Positions 34,940-43,915 of a stretch of 64,000 nucleotides of DNA are shown here, piece after piece. The stretch comes from Bradyrhizobium algeriense (GTDB taxonomy: Bacteria; Pseudomonadota; Alphaproteobacteria; Rhizobiales; Xanthobacteraceae). A program made the translations under genes and the position numbers. Under the pieces are notes generated by a model that ran no database searches, was not told where the DNA came from, and saw only the letters and a list, made by a program, of their open reading frames with translations. The stretch lies in contig NZ_JAZHRV010000001.1 in assembly GCF_036924595.1 (NCBI RefSeq), positions 6,475,501 through 6,539,500 of the forward strand, read 5' to 3'. Within the stretch, counting starts at the first letter, position 1, and every line of letters begins with the position of its first letter.

Positions 34940-35616
34940 CTACAACAACCCCAAAACCGACCAGCACGCCCCACGCTCTCAGGCCGGCAAAGCAAGCGCA
35001 ACGGTGTCACCAAACTGTCGTCCCATGCAAGAGCGAGTTAGAGATTGCCACGATTGCCCACCGCGACAATGCCCATTGCGGTGACTGCAATGCGCGTGCC
35101 ACGGCACCCCCCCGGTCTCACGACAGGCGCCAGATCCAGACAAGGTTTCGCGGCCGCAAAAAGTTCGAGCGAGTTCAATGTCCCTGGTTCCAGAATGTGG
35201 GCCATGCAGGGACCGCACCGGATACCGAGGCCCGCCGCCTCGAAGCCTGCGCCCATTTTTCGAGCGACCTGAACCGAGATGGCTCCACACGGCCGCCGGT
35301 TGCGCGTCGTCGGGGCTCATCGGCAGCGAACGAGTCCGAGCTGGTGTCTTGCTTGCGGCGCTCGCGATGCTGCCCGGCAGCTTTGCCCGCACTCATGCGG
35401 AGATCTTCGCTTGCATCGTTCGGGCCACACTCGGTCTCGTGCTGCCGGGCAGGTGCGGTCGATCATTTTTTGCGGACTCCCCCAGGGAAAAAACGCGAGT
35501 CATCCGTCCTATTCCGTGACGTCTAAATTTTGTCTCAGTCTGCATCGCAGGGTTGACGCAATCTCGACCAACCATCACAGCCCGCGCATTTGCAGCCGAC
35601 GCGCCTTTGAGGGGGA
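34940..35616. other. 677-bp spacer upstream of the peptide ABC operon
   Basis: No gene is called. A minus-strand frame at 35038-35256 (GAGFEAAGLGIRCGPCMAHI) reads fairly protein-like but has no ribosome-binding site and no family I can name; it may be a gene fragment. Promoters for the operon and for the plus-strand membrane protein should lie here. Confidence 0.4.
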
Positions 35617-36459
35617 ATGATGAAGTCCGTTCTTAAGTGGGTCATTTGGCTCTACATCGCGGCGGCCTGCGCTTATATTTTCTACGAGTGGTACGCTTAC
35701 GCAGGGCTCTACCGGCTGGCCGCCGAGTGGCAATTGGAGCAGTTCGGCTCCTACGGGCTGAAGCGCACCCTGATCTTTCCGCTCATGGTGCTGCTTACTC
35801 CAGCCGCCCTGCTCGTCACGCTTACCGGCATGCAGGATCAACTGCGCGGTGCCACTGCGGGCGCCGGATCGCCCGTGACTTTCGTTTTGCTGGGTGTCCT
35901 GGCCCTGGCGATCGCGGCCGGCGCCGGCTGGTACGGCTACGTGAAGTCGACGGAAACGGTCGACGTCGAGAGCCTCGACCTGTCGAAGGGCGACACGCCA
36001 CGATCAACACATGTGACGATCACCGGCATCGCGCGGACCGAATACATCATCGAGTTCGGGACCAAAAGCTCCGGCACGACGATACTCGACCGCTACATTC
36101 CATTGACTCCGGCGAATTGGCGCCCGGGCCAGCCTCTCGTCTATTTCATGAAAACCAACACGACGGCCTATGTGCCGCCCGGTGGCGGCAGCATGTTGAT
36201 GCTTTCGCCGAGAACGCCGGCCTTCCAGATCACGACGCAACCGGGCGTTCTGGTGCGTGATGGTCTTCCCGGGGCCGTCGGCGAGGGCTATCGCAAGAAC
36301 AACATCGCGGTCGCATCGCCGCCGATCGTGCTCGACGTCAGCCCCGGCGCGGACCTGAAGCCGTTCTTCGTCACCGCCGGGGTGAGCGGCGTGCTCAGCT
36401 TCTTCATGCTGGTCGCTGCCGGGGCAGCGGCGGTGCGCCAGCGGCGTCAAGAAATATAG
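35617..36459 (+). CDS. Hypothetical inner-membrane protein (280 aa)
   Basis: Four hydrophobic segments: about 7-25 (WVIWLYIAAACAYIFYEW), 50-70 (TLIFPLMVLLTPAALLVTL), 88-106 (FVLLGVLALAIAAGAGWYG) and 255-275 (GVSGVLSFFMLVAAGAAAV). Between the third and fourth is a 150-residue soluble part rich in beta strands (THVTITGIARTEYIIEFG; FMKTNTTAYVPPGGGSMLML). Ribosome-binding GAGGG precedes the ATG. Family not recognised; the 3' end overlaps the convergent DadA-like gene by 13 bp. Confidence 0.7.
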   Translation: MMKSVLKWVIWLYIAAACAYIFYEWYAYAGLYRLAAEWQLEQFGSYGLKRTLIFPLMVLLTPAALLVTLTGMQDQLRGATAGAGSPVTFVLLGVLALAIAAGAGWYGYVKSTETVDVESLDLSKGDTPRSTHVTITGIARTEYIIEFGTKSSGTTILDRYIPLTPANWRPGQPLVYFMKTNTTAYVPPGGGSMLMLSPRTPAFQITTQPGVLVRDGLPGAVGEGYRKNNIAVASPPIVLDVSPGADLKPFFVTAGVSGVLSFFMLVAAGAAAVRQRRQEI

Positions 36460-37694
36460 CGATCCGGCGCGAACGGCGCGACGTCGAAAGGCGGCGGCGC
36501 GCCGCCGATCATGGCCGCGGTGGCGGCGCCGGTCGCGGGACCGGTCGTGAAGCCGATATGCTGGTTGCCGAAAGCAAGCCACAGGCCGGCATGCCGGGGC
36601 GCCGGACCGATAATCGGCAGGCTGTCCGGCAGCGTCGGCCGCGAGCCTCGCCATGCATCGCCGACCGCATCGCCGAATTCGGCCACGCCGCGCGCCAGCG
36701 GAACCACCTGATCGAGCTGGGCGAATGAGGAAGGCGCGTCGCGGCCGGTCAGCTCGACGCCTGAGGTGACACGGATGCCCTGCTCCATCGGGGTCATGAT
36801 GAAACCGCCGTCGATGTCATAGATTGGACGCCGCAACGGACGTGCCGGGTTCGGCTTGAATTCGCGATGATAGCCACGCTCGAACGCAAGCGGAACGCGG
36901 TAGCCGAGCGGCCGCAGGATTTCTGCCGACCAGGGTCCCAGCGCGACCACGACATGGCGCGCCGAAATCTCACCATCGGCCAGCACAACGCGCCAACGAT
37001 CGCCGTCAGGCGCGATCGCCTTGATATCCGACTGCCTGATATCGCCGCCGGCGCTGGCGAACATCCGCGCATAGGCCTTGACCACCTCGCCCGGCGAGTC
37101 GACCGAAGCGGTCTCCGTGTGCAGCATGCCCACTTTATAGACGGGCACGATGCCGGGCTCGAGCGCGGAGATGGCCTGGCGGTCAAGCAGTTCGCTGGCG
37201 ATGCCGTATTCGGCCAGCAGCGCCTGTTCCTGCTTTGCCGCCGCGATCGCATCGCCGCGCCACGCCCTCAGCCAGCCGGTCTCGCGAATGCGATGCCCCG
37301 CTTCCGCTTTCACGATCCATTCCCGGTGCAGTTTTGCCGATGCGGCGATCAAACCATGCAGGGCGGTCGCCCGCGGCCTGAAACGCGACGCTGCCGAATC
37401 GGCCAGAAAACGCACGACCCATCCCGCGTTTTGAACCGCCCAGACCGGATTCCAGCGCAACGCGGCGTGGCGGTTGGTCAGGTATTTCGGCAGCGCCTTC
37501 CACAGCGCGGGATTGTTGAGCGGCGATATCGAGCCGCCGCTGATGATGCCGGCATTGCCGTAGGAGGTCTCGCTGCCCGGCTCGCGCCGGTCGACGAGAA
37601 TGACCGACATCCCGCGCTGCCGCGCGGCATAGGCTGTTGACACACCGACGATGCCCGCGCCGAGCACCACGACTTCAGTTTTTTCTTCCGACAT
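36447..37694 (-). CDS. D-amino-acid dehydrogenase (DadA)-like FAD oxidoreductase
   Basis: 415 aa from ATG 37694. The FAD-binding glycine motif is at the N-terminus (VVVLGAGIVGVSTAYAARQR), followed by DRREPGSETSYGNAGIISGG, a DadA hallmark. The C-terminus has LPIIGPAPRHAGLWLAFGNQ and HIGFTTGPATGAA. DadA enzymes oxidise D-amino acids and pass electrons to the quinone pool. No alanine racemase neighbour is present, so the substrate could be another secondary or D-amine. Confidence 0.88.
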   Translation of the reverse strand: MSEEKTEVVVLGAGIVGVSTAYAARQRGMSVILVDRREPGSETSYGNAGIISGGSISPLNNPALWKALPKYLTNRHAALRWNPVWAVQNAGWVVRFLADSAASRFRPRATALHGLIAASAKLHREWIVKAEAGHRIRETGWLRAWRGDAIAAAKQEQALLAEYGIASELLDRQAISALEPGIVPVYKVGMLHTETASVDSPGEVVKAYARMFASAGGDIRQSDIKAIAPDGDRWRVVLADGEISARHVVVALGPWSAEILRPLGYRVPLAFERGYHREFKPNPARPLRRPIYDIDGGFIMTPMEQGIRVTSGVELTGRDAPSSFAQLDQVVPLARGVAEFGDAVGDAWRGSRPTLPDSLPIIGPAPRHAGLWLAFGNQHIGFTTGPATGAATAAMIGGAPPPFDVAPFAPDRYIS

Positions 37695-37958
37695 CGACTT
37701 TCCAAATATAATCACGGGAACATTTCACATCGTGGCCCGCCCGCCAATGTCCGGCTTCGATAGGAATGGCCACGCCGGAATGGCCACGCCGGAATGACGA
37801 TGCCAAAGCGTACACCGCTACGCAGGGAACAGCCGGTTCCGCTCCCAACAAATCATCACCAAAACGCCGCATGTGAGTCCGCAACCTTTCCGCCTGCCAT
37901 GGCTTTGTGCAGCGCGACGTTCGTCGCATTTCAGCCAACTATCAAAGGAGTTGACTAC

Positions 37959-38249
37959 ATGGCTGCTCTACTCGGAAACCTGCTTGGTACCGTCGATGGC
38001 CTGCTCGGAACCGCCACCGGCGTTCTTGGCGGCGCAGGCGCTAGCGGCAGCGCCTCTGCAAGCGCCGGCACCACGGCGGACCTGTCGCACACGCTCGATC
38101 TCGGCGCAGTGATCGAGACGAGCCCGAGCATCGACCTCTCCGCCGGACTCGACGGTGTCGACGCCTCGGTTTCCGCACCGACCCTGATCGGTGCCAGCGC
38201 CGATGTCGGTCACCTCGATGTTGGCGGCCTGCTCCACGGCCTCGCCTAA
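37959..38249 (+). CDS. Small Gly/Ala/Ser/Leu-rich protein, probable type I secretion cargo
   Basis: 96 aa, ATG at 37959 with a strong AAAGGAG site. It starts MAALLGNLLGTVDGLLGTAT, then GASGSASASAGTT, then an acidic part (LSHTLDLGAVIETSPSIDLS) and ends DVGHLDVGGLLHGLA. There is no Sec signal, no cysteine and almost no basic residue, as in RTX-type cargo, though no GGxGxDxxx nonapeptides are present. It lies directly before a type I secretion ABC/HlyD pair and shares TLDLGA with the 306-aa protein after it. Secretion is inferred from position and composition. Confidence 0.65.
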   Translation: MAALLGNLLGTVDGLLGTATGVLGGAGASGSASASAGTTADLSHTLDLGAVIETSPSIDLSAGLDGVDASVSAPTLIGASADVGHLDVGGLLHGLA

Positions 38250-38279
38250 CACCAGTTGAGCCTCAGACATTCAAAAATG

Positions 38280-38310
38280 CGTGGCGTGGGGAACGCATCC
38301 CCACGCCACG
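38280..38310. promoter_or_regulatory. 12-bp perfect hairpin between cargo gene and transporter
   Basis: CGTGGCGTGGGG pairs with CCCCACGCCACG around AACGCAT, 31 bp after the small-protein stop. No T-run follows, so it is more likely an RNA-stabilising or attenuating stem than a full terminator; it could keep the small protein's mRNA more abundant than the transporter's. Confidence 0.55.
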
Positions 38311-38381
38311 TCTCGACCACCTGCGCTGCACGAGTTGATTGCGCAGCGTCCTGTCGACCTGCGCCTTGAGGTGATCGCCAA

Positions 38382-40115
38382 ATGCCTACGGGCACGCTGA
38401 CTGCGCTTGATGAATCCGTCGCCCCGCAGCGCCGGACCGACGACGTTCGCCAGGCGCTGATTGCGCTGTGGCCGCACTTCCTCTGGGCCGGGCTGTTCTC
38501 TAGCGCCATCAACCTGCTCTATCTGAGTTCGCCGCTCTATCTGATGCAGGTCTATAACCGCGTCCTGCTCAACGAAAACGTTTCCACGCTCGTCCTGCTC
38601 ACGCTGATACTTGCGATCGCGCTGCTCACCATGGCGGCGCTGGACGCGGTGCGCTCCTGCATCCTGATCCGCTGCGGCATCCGCCTTGACATGGAATTGT
38701 CGGCGCGCGTGTTCGAGGCGCTGGTGGTGCGCTCGGCGCAGCGCGGCGCCTCGCGTGGCGCGCAGCAATTGCGCAATCTCGATCAGTTCCGCACCTTCGT
38801 GACCGGTCCAGGCATCTATTTCGCGTTCGACCTGCCGTGGATACCGATCTATCTCATGCTGCTATTCTTCATCCATCCGCTGCTCGGCATCGTCGCGACG
38901 ATCGGCGCCATCCTGCTGCTCGGGCTTGCCGGCCTCAACGAGGTGATGACCCGCGAGCCGATGAAGGAAGCGGAGGCCGCCGGCAACCAGTCCTACGTGT
39001 TCACCGAGAACATCCTGCGCCACGCCGACGTCATCCGCGCGATGGGCATGCAGCCGGCGGTCGAGCGCAACTGGCAGAGCCAGCGCTCGTCGATGCTGGT
39101 GCAGCAGGCGCAGGCCAGCGACAAGAACGCGGTGATGACGTCCTCTATCCGCTTCTTCCGCCTGCTGCTGCAGTCGCTGATGCTCGGCACCGGCGCATGG
39201 CTCGCCATCGACCATGCCATCACGCCGGCCACCATCTTCGCCGCCAGCATTGTGATGGGCCGGGCGCTGGTCCCGGTGGAACAGGCCGTCGGCACCTGGA
39301 AGCAGTTCATCGGCGCGCGCGAGGCCTATGCGGAAGTGCGCGAGTTGCTCAGCGAGATCGACCTGACGCCGCCGCACACCATCGTGCCGCGGGCACGCAA
39401 CACCATCGAGGTGCGCGAGCTGCGCTGCCTGCTGCCGGCGCGCAAGGAGCCCGTCATCAAGGACCTGACGTTCGAGCTTGGCGGCGGCCAGGCGCTCGGC
39501 ATCGTCGGCCCGAGCGGCTCCGGCAAAAGCACGCTGGCCCGCCTTCTCGTTGGCGCCATCGCACCGGCCGACGGGCGGTTGCGTTTCGGCGGGCTCGACT
39601 ACAGCCATTGGGATCCGCTCGAGTTCGGCCGCCATGTCGGCTATTTGCCGCAGGACGTCGGCCTGTTCGCCGGCACCGTGCGGGAAAACATCGCGCGTTT
39701 CGGCGACGCCTCGACGGAAGAGATCATCGACGCCGCCAAGCGCGCCGGCATTCACGAGATGGTGCTCGACCTGCCGAAGCAGTACGATACGCGATTGGGT
39801 CCCGGCGGCGTCGGCCTGTCCGGCGGGCAGCGCCAGCGTCTGGCGCTGGCTCGCGCGCTGCTCGGCCGGCCGCCGCTGCTAGTGCTCGACGAGCCCAACG
39901 CCAATCTCGATGCCCCCGGCGAAGAGGCGCTCAAGATCGCGCTGCTGCAGGCCAAGCACGAGGGCGCCACCGTCATCGTGATCACCCACCGGACCACCAT
40001 TCTCGACATCGTCGACGTCATGATGGTGCTGCGGGGCGGCATGCTCGACATGCTCGGACCGCCGGGCGAGGTCTATCACGCCTTGCAGCAGGCCGCCGCG
40101 GGGCGCGCATCATGA
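38382..40115 (+). CDS. Type I secretion ABC transporter (PrtD/HlyB-like)
   Basis: 577 aa. Membrane domain first (WAGLFSSAINLLYLSSPLYL from about 35; LPWIPIYLMLLFFIHPLLG), then the ATPase: Walker A GIVGPSGSGKST (about 374-384), signature VGLSGGQRQRLALARALLG, Walker B LLVLDEPNANLD. The layout without an N-terminal peptidase C39 domain is that of PrtD/PrsD/HasD exporters of leaderless proteins. Its stop overlaps the HlyD start (ATGA). No TolC-like gene is seen in the window. Confidence 0.93.
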   Translation: MPTGTLTALDESVAPQRRTDDVRQALIALWPHFLWAGLFSSAINLLYLSSPLYLMQVYNRVLLNENVSTLVLLTLILAIALLTMAALDAVRSCILIRCGIRLDMELSARVFEALVVRSAQRGASRGAQQLRNLDQFRTFVTGPGIYFAFDLPWIPIYLMLLFFIHPLLGIVATIGAILLLGLAGLNEVMTREPMKEAEAAGNQSYVFTENILRHADVIRAMGMQPAVERNWQSQRSSMLVQQAQASDKNAVMTSSIRFFRLLLQSLMLGTGAWLAIDHAITPATIFAASIVMGRALVPVEQAVGTWKQFIGAREAYAEVRELLSEIDLTPPHTIVPRARNTIEVRELRCLLPARKEPVIKDLTFELGGGQALGIVGPSGSGKSTLARLLVGAIAPADGRLRFGGLDYSHWDPLEFGRHVGYLPQDVGLFAGTVRENIARFGDASTEEIIDAAKRAGIHEMVLDLPKQYDTRLGPGGVGLSGGQRQRLALARALLGRPPLLVLDEPNANLDAPGEEALKIALLQAKHEGATVIVITHRTTILDIVDVMMVLRGGMLDMLGPPGEVYHALQQAAAGRAS

Positions 40116-41440
40116 CGACGATCGACGACGGCTTCACCCCGATGCGTGACCGCGCGCGCTACGCGCGGCCCGCCCGGCCGGCGCTGATCGGCGGCAGCGT
40201 GGTCGCGGCGTTCGCGGCCGCGATGACGATGTGGGGAACGCTCGCGCCAATTTCGGGCGCAGCCATCGCCAACGGCAATCTCCAGGTCGAAGGCCGGCGG
40301 CAGAGCGTGCAGCATCCTTATGGCGGCGTCGTCCGCCAGCTCACCGTGCGTGACGGCGCGCGCGTCGAAAAAGGCCAGCTCCTGATCCGGCTCGACGACA
40401 GCGACCCGCGCGCCAAGCTCGACGTTCTCACCGCCGACCGCGACGCCGCGCTGGCGGCGCGCGCGCGGCTGATGGCCGAACGCGACAAAAGCGATGCGCC
40501 GGATTTCGACGAAGGTCTCCGCGCGCGCAGCGAACTGTCCGCCGTGCGGCAAGCCATGGCCAACGAGACGGCGATGATGGCGGCGCGCAAACACCAGTTC
40601 GCCGCCGAGACGGCGGTGCTGCGCGGCAAGATCAAGGAGCTGGAGTCGCAGATCACGGGGACGCAGGCGCAGCTTGCCGGCACCGAGAAGCAGCGGGAAC
40701 TGCTGACGGACGAGATGAACGGCGCGCAGCATCTATTCGCGCAAGGCTATACGCCGAAGACCCGCATCCTCGCTTTGCAGCGCGAAGACGCAAAACTGCA
40801 GGCGGATATCGGCGCGCAGCAGGCCGGCATCGCCGGCATGCAGCAGCAGATCGCGCAGAACGATCTCGAGATCGCCAGGGTGGAACGGGCGCGAATGAGC
40901 GAGATCACCGACCAGTTACGCGCGACCGAAAACAAGCTCGCCGAACTGACGCCCAAGATCGACGCCGCCACTGATGTGATGACCCGCACGCGGATTACGG
41001 CGCCTGCGACCGGCTCCGTGGTCGGCCTCGACGTCTTCACCGAGGGCGGCGTGATCCAGCCCGGTGCGCGGCTGATGGACATCGTGCCGACCGACAATCC
41101 GCTGATCGCGGCCGCGAAGCTGAAACTGTCCGACATCAACGACGTCGCCGTCGGCCACCGCGCCGAAGTGCAGCTCACCGGCGTCAACTATATCGAGCGC
41201 CCCCGGCTCTACGGCACCGTGCACACGGTGTCCGCCGACCGCCTGACCGATGACAAATCCGGACAGGGCTATTACGCCGTCGAGGTCGCGCTCGATCCGA
41301 ACGACGTCAAGAAATCGCGCATCGATCTGCAGGCCGGCATGCCGGCCGAGGTGATCGTGCCGACGCGTCCGCGCACGTTGTTCGAGTATCTGCTCGGACC
41401 GCTGCGCGACGAAATCACCCGCGCGTTCCGCGAACGCTGA
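40112..41440 (+). CDS. Type I secretion HlyD-family adaptor
   Basis: 442 aa from ATG 40112. One N-terminal membrane segment (LIGGSVVAAFAAAMTMWGTL, about 26-45), a biotinyl/lipoyl-like half (HPYGGVVRQLTVRDGARVEK), a long coiled-coil (about 140-300, AELTPKIDAATDVMTRTRIT) and the second lipoyl half plus beta-barrel ending in PAEVIVPTRPRTLFEYLLGP, the standard PrsE/PrtE tail. Links the ABC exporter to an outer-membrane TolC. Confidence 0.93.
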   Translation: MTTIDDGFTPMRDRARYARPARPALIGGSVVAAFAAAMTMWGTLAPISGAAIANGNLQVEGRRQSVQHPYGGVVRQLTVRDGARVEKGQLLIRLDDSDPRAKLDVLTADRDAALAARARLMAERDKSDAPDFDEGLRARSELSAVRQAMANETAMMAARKHQFAAETAVLRGKIKELESQITGTQAQLAGTEKQRELLTDEMNGAQHLFAQGYTPKTRILALQREDAKLQADIGAQQAGIAGMQQQIAQNDLEIARVERARMSEITDQLRATENKLAELTPKIDAATDVMTRTRITAPATGSVVGLDVFTEGGVIQPGARLMDIVPTDNPLIAAAKLKLSDINDVAVGHRAEVQLTGVNYIERPRLYGTVHTVSADRLTDDKSGQGYYAVEVALDPNDVKKSRIDLQAGMPAEVIVPTRPRTLFEYLLGPLRDEITRAFRER

Positions 41441-41453
41441 CGAGGAGGTGGCC

Positions 41454-42374
41454 ATGGCCGAATCCGAAAAGAACGCCCGCCGCTCCGACGAAGCCGAGCG
41501 CAGCCGTCATATCTCGGCAACCGAGTCGGTTGCTTTCGCCACCATGCTGCTCGGCCTGCTCAACGACGCCGACACGGCGCTGCATCGCCTGGAGCACGAG
41601 GGGGAGGCACGCGCGGCGGAATCGGCTGCCGTGCATCCGCTTCCGGCAGAAATCATTCCAGCGACGCTGGCGCCGGCCGATCCGGGGCCGGGCCACGGGG
41701 AGCAGCATGCCGGCACGATCGACTCTCCGGCCGCGGATCTTTCACCGGCGGTCCACGCCGACGCAACGGCAGCGGTCCCGCCGCAGGATGCGGGCGCGAC
41801 CCTCGACCACACGCCGGCAGGCGAAGTGCTGGCCACGAACGCTCTTGCATCGTCGCCTGCGCTGTCGAGCTTCAGCGCCTTCGATCACGCGCCATCAGCG
41901 GGCGCGAGCAGCGGGACCGGCGGCAGCATCGCATCACCCACGCTCGATCTCGGCGCATCTGTTCACACGCTTGCCGACACCGTCACCGGCATCGTCGACA
42001 CCGCACTCACAGCGGTGTCGAGCACGATATCGAGCCTGAACACCACGGTCGGGCAACTGACGTCGACGGTAACAGACACCGTCGGTCACTTGGTCGATGG
42101 TCTTACCGGCGCGGTGAGCGGCTTGCTCCATGACACACCCGCCACGGGCCTGCTTGCGCCGCTGGCGACGGACCTTTCCGGACTGACATCCAGCACGACG
42201 GATCTTTCCGGCGCCGCGCAGCACGACATACCGCTGCTCGACACCGCAGGCGCGATACCGACGTCGCTGCTGCATCCGATGCCGCTGCAACTCGGCTTTC
42301 TCGGCCAGCCGACCATGGACGGCCACGAGCCGCATGACGGCGCATTCTCGGCGCTGGGCGTGCATCATTTCTGA
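41454..42374 (+). CDS. Ala/Ser/Thr-rich acidic protein, candidate type I cargo or regulator
   Basis: 306 aa, ATG at 41454 after GAGGAGGTGG; an upstream GTG at 41448 is also in frame. A charged N-terminus (NARRSDEAERSRHISATESV, then FATMLLGLLNDADTALHRLE) is followed by a long low-complexity stretch, then SPTLDLGASVHTLADTVTGI and repeated valine/threonine/leucine heptad-like runs (TALTAVSSTISSLNTTVGQL). It ends ALGVHHF, with a terminal aromatic. It lies 13 bp after the HlyD gene, so it belongs to the secretion operon; whether it is cargo, cap or helper is unknown. Confidence 0.6.
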   Translation: MAESEKNARRSDEAERSRHISATESVAFATMLLGLLNDADTALHRLEHEGEARAAESAAVHPLPAEIIPATLAPADPGPGHGEQHAGTIDSPAADLSPAVHADATAAVPPQDAGATLDHTPAGEVLATNALASSPALSSFSAFDHAPSAGASSGTGGSIASPTLDLGASVHTLADTVTGIVDTALTAVSSTISSLNTTVGQLTSTVTDTVGHLVDGLTGAVSGLLHDTPATGLLAPLATDLSGLTSSTTDLSGAAQHDIPLLDTAGAIPTSLLHPMPLQLGFLGQPTMDGHEPHDGAFSALGVHHF

Positions 42375-42403
42375 CGAAACCATCTCGGACAGTTTCCGGA
42401 TGG

Positions 42404-43003
42404 CTAAACGAATGCCAATCCGGCAGCGATCAGCACCGTCAATCCGAGCGTGACATTGAGCACACGTTCGCTGTTTGGCGACATCATCAATCCTCGCAGG
42501 AAGGCCCCGACGTAGAGCCAGACGATGTCCACCACGATCATCACCACTACCAGCAAAAACCATTTGGTGAGGGTATCCTGCTGCGCGCTGCCTTTGATCA
42601 CGGTATAGGACGCAAGCAGAGATGCGAATGCCAGATAGGCTTTCGGATTTGTCACACCCAGGAGAAATCCGGCCGCAGGCGACGCGTGCGCGCCGTTGCT
42701 TGCCTGGGCGGTTTCTCCGACCGGGGACGACGCAATCTTGTAGGCGAGATAGATCAGATAAACCGTGGCGGCTATCGTCATCACGCGCAGCGCGGACGGG
42801 AATGCTGCCAGCAACGAAAACAGTCCTGCGGCCGTAATGCCGGCAGCCGTTGCCAAACCCAACTGAAGCCCCAGGAAATACGGCAACCCTCCAACAAGGC
42901 CTCGGGCGCGACCGACCGCGATAAGGGCCGCGATCGCAGGACCTGGCGATCCAAGCAATCCGACCGCCGCAGTCAAAAATATGCCTAGTGCAACCGTGTC
43001 CAT
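42404..43003 (-). CDS. LysE-family amino-acid exporter
   Basis: 199 aa with the LysE/RhtB pattern: IFLTAAVGLLGSPGPAIAAL and ARGLVGGLPYFLGLQLGLAT at the N-terminus, FLLGVTNPKAYLAFASLLAS in the middle and a C-terminal hydrophobic span (VLNVTLGLTVLIAAGLAFV). Six membrane segments expected. It exports amino acids or related metabolites. It is convergent with the secretion operon. Confidence 0.87.
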   Translation of the reverse strand: MDTVALGIFLTAAVGLLGSPGPAIAALIAVGRARGLVGGLPYFLGLQLGLATAAGITAAGLFSLLAAFPSALRVMTIAATVYLIYLAYKIASSPVGETAQASNGAHASPAAGFLLGVTNPKAYLAFASLLASYTVIKGSAQQDTLTKWFLLVVVMIVVDIVWLYVGAFLRGLMMSPNSERVLNVTLGLTVLIAAGLAFV

Positions 43004-43174
43004 TGCGGAGCGCCTCCCTCCAAGAGGACTAACCGGTTTGTCTCCAATGCAAAAACCAATTATTCCGATGAGCGGTATTGATTTTTGTTAATTGCAGAAT
43101 GACGCACCAACGTAGAGCAAGGCAAAAGGCGGCACATGCACGCCGGCCGTGCGAAGTATCTCTGAGGGACTGGC

Positions 43175-43531
43175 ATGATGAGGCTGCGTGGCGTTTTCCT
43201 GACCTCCGAAAATCCTGAGGTAGCGGCCCGCTTCTACGCACAGATCGCCCAGCTACCGATGGAAAAGGTCGGGGTAGAAGGCGGATACATCTACTGGCGG
43301 ATGGATCGGGATGGCATGCAATTGGCGATTCACGACGCCAAGGCGTTTGCCGATTACACTCATCCCGCGCTGCCCGAATCGAATCTAACCCATCTCTACT
43401 TCAGCATCGAGGATCAGAGCCGCTTTCTTGCGCATCTGAAGAACTGCGGGCTCATGCCATACGCCACAGACGACGTTGTCATAACCGTAGTCGATCCCGA
43501 TGGTCGAAAGGTGATGTTTGGAATCGCCTGA
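43175..43531 (+). CDS. VOC (glyoxalase/bleomycin resistance)-fold protein
   Basis: 118 aa (a second ATG follows directly). The single VOC module is clear: RLRGVFLTSENPEVAARFYA, then EGGYIYWRMDRDGMQLAIHD, LTHLYFSIEDQSRFLAHLKN and VVITVVDPDGRKVMFGIA. The family binds a metal or a small molecule as a dimer; the activity is not identifiable. It is the last ordinary gene before the repeat-rich segment and may be part of it. Confidence 0.8.
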   Translation: MMRLRGVFLTSENPEVAARFYAQIAQLPMEKVGVEGGYIYWRMDRDGMQLAIHDAKAFADYTHPALPESNLTHLYFSIEDQSRFLAHLKNCGLMPYATDDVVITVVDPDGRKVMFGIA

Positions 43532-43560
43532 TCGTCGACTTCGCAGATCCGGCGTAAAAA

Positions 43561-43619
43561 TGGCGCCCCAGCGTGGATGAAACTGATAACTACATTTCCG
43601 CTGGGGCGCTATGATATCC
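43561..43619 (+). repeat. Dispersed palindrome, copy A (divergent member)
   Basis: TGGCGCCCCAGCG then, after TGGATGAAACTGATAAC, CGCTGGGGCGCTATGATATCC. It has the same plan as copies B-F (TGGCGC.C start, GATGAA loop, GCGCTATGAT end) with a perfect 11-bp stem. Confidence 0.6.
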
Positions 43620-43915
43620 TACCCTCCAGCCTGCGAATACCGCCGTGCGTAGCCGAGAACCGCCAAGGCTGTTACGACTCACTGCTCCGTAGAGCACATT
43701 TTTTCGATTGTGCGGAGACGACGAAGGTCGGTCGGACGTCTCTCATAAAGTCAACGCGTGCAATGATCACCGGAATTGTTGATCCGTGTTGCGGCAACAT
43801 CGGCGCGGTCTGCTACTTGCTCAGCGCTTCGCTCCGCTGAGGGCGAACATAACGCCCTAAGGATCGGAGAATTTTAGGGTGAGGAGCCAAGCGGCCGACC
43901 GCGAGATCGACGACT
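43620..43915. other. Spacer, no gene recognised
   Basis: Just under 300 bp between copy A and the SRPBCC gene; an 87-codon plus-strand frame across it shows no protein-like pattern. Confidence 0.4.

Noticed and set aside
35038..35256. Minus-strand frame GAGFEAAGLGIRCGPCMAHI... in the spacer before the membrane protein
   Set aside because: No ribosome-binding site, no family I can name and no neighbour support; kept only as a possible fragment.
37760..37800. Short tandem GGAATGGCCACGCC repeats
   Set aside because: Two and a half copies only; ordinary slippage, no gene or structure linked to it.
38837..40111. Arg-rich frame upstream of and in frame with the HlyD gene
   Set aside because: Shadow of the ABC exporter; HlyD homology begins at the ATG at 40112.
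43577..43840. 87-codon plus-strand frame between copy A and the SRPBCC gene
   Set aside because: Runs through the palindrome and has no protein-like composition or ribosome-binding site.
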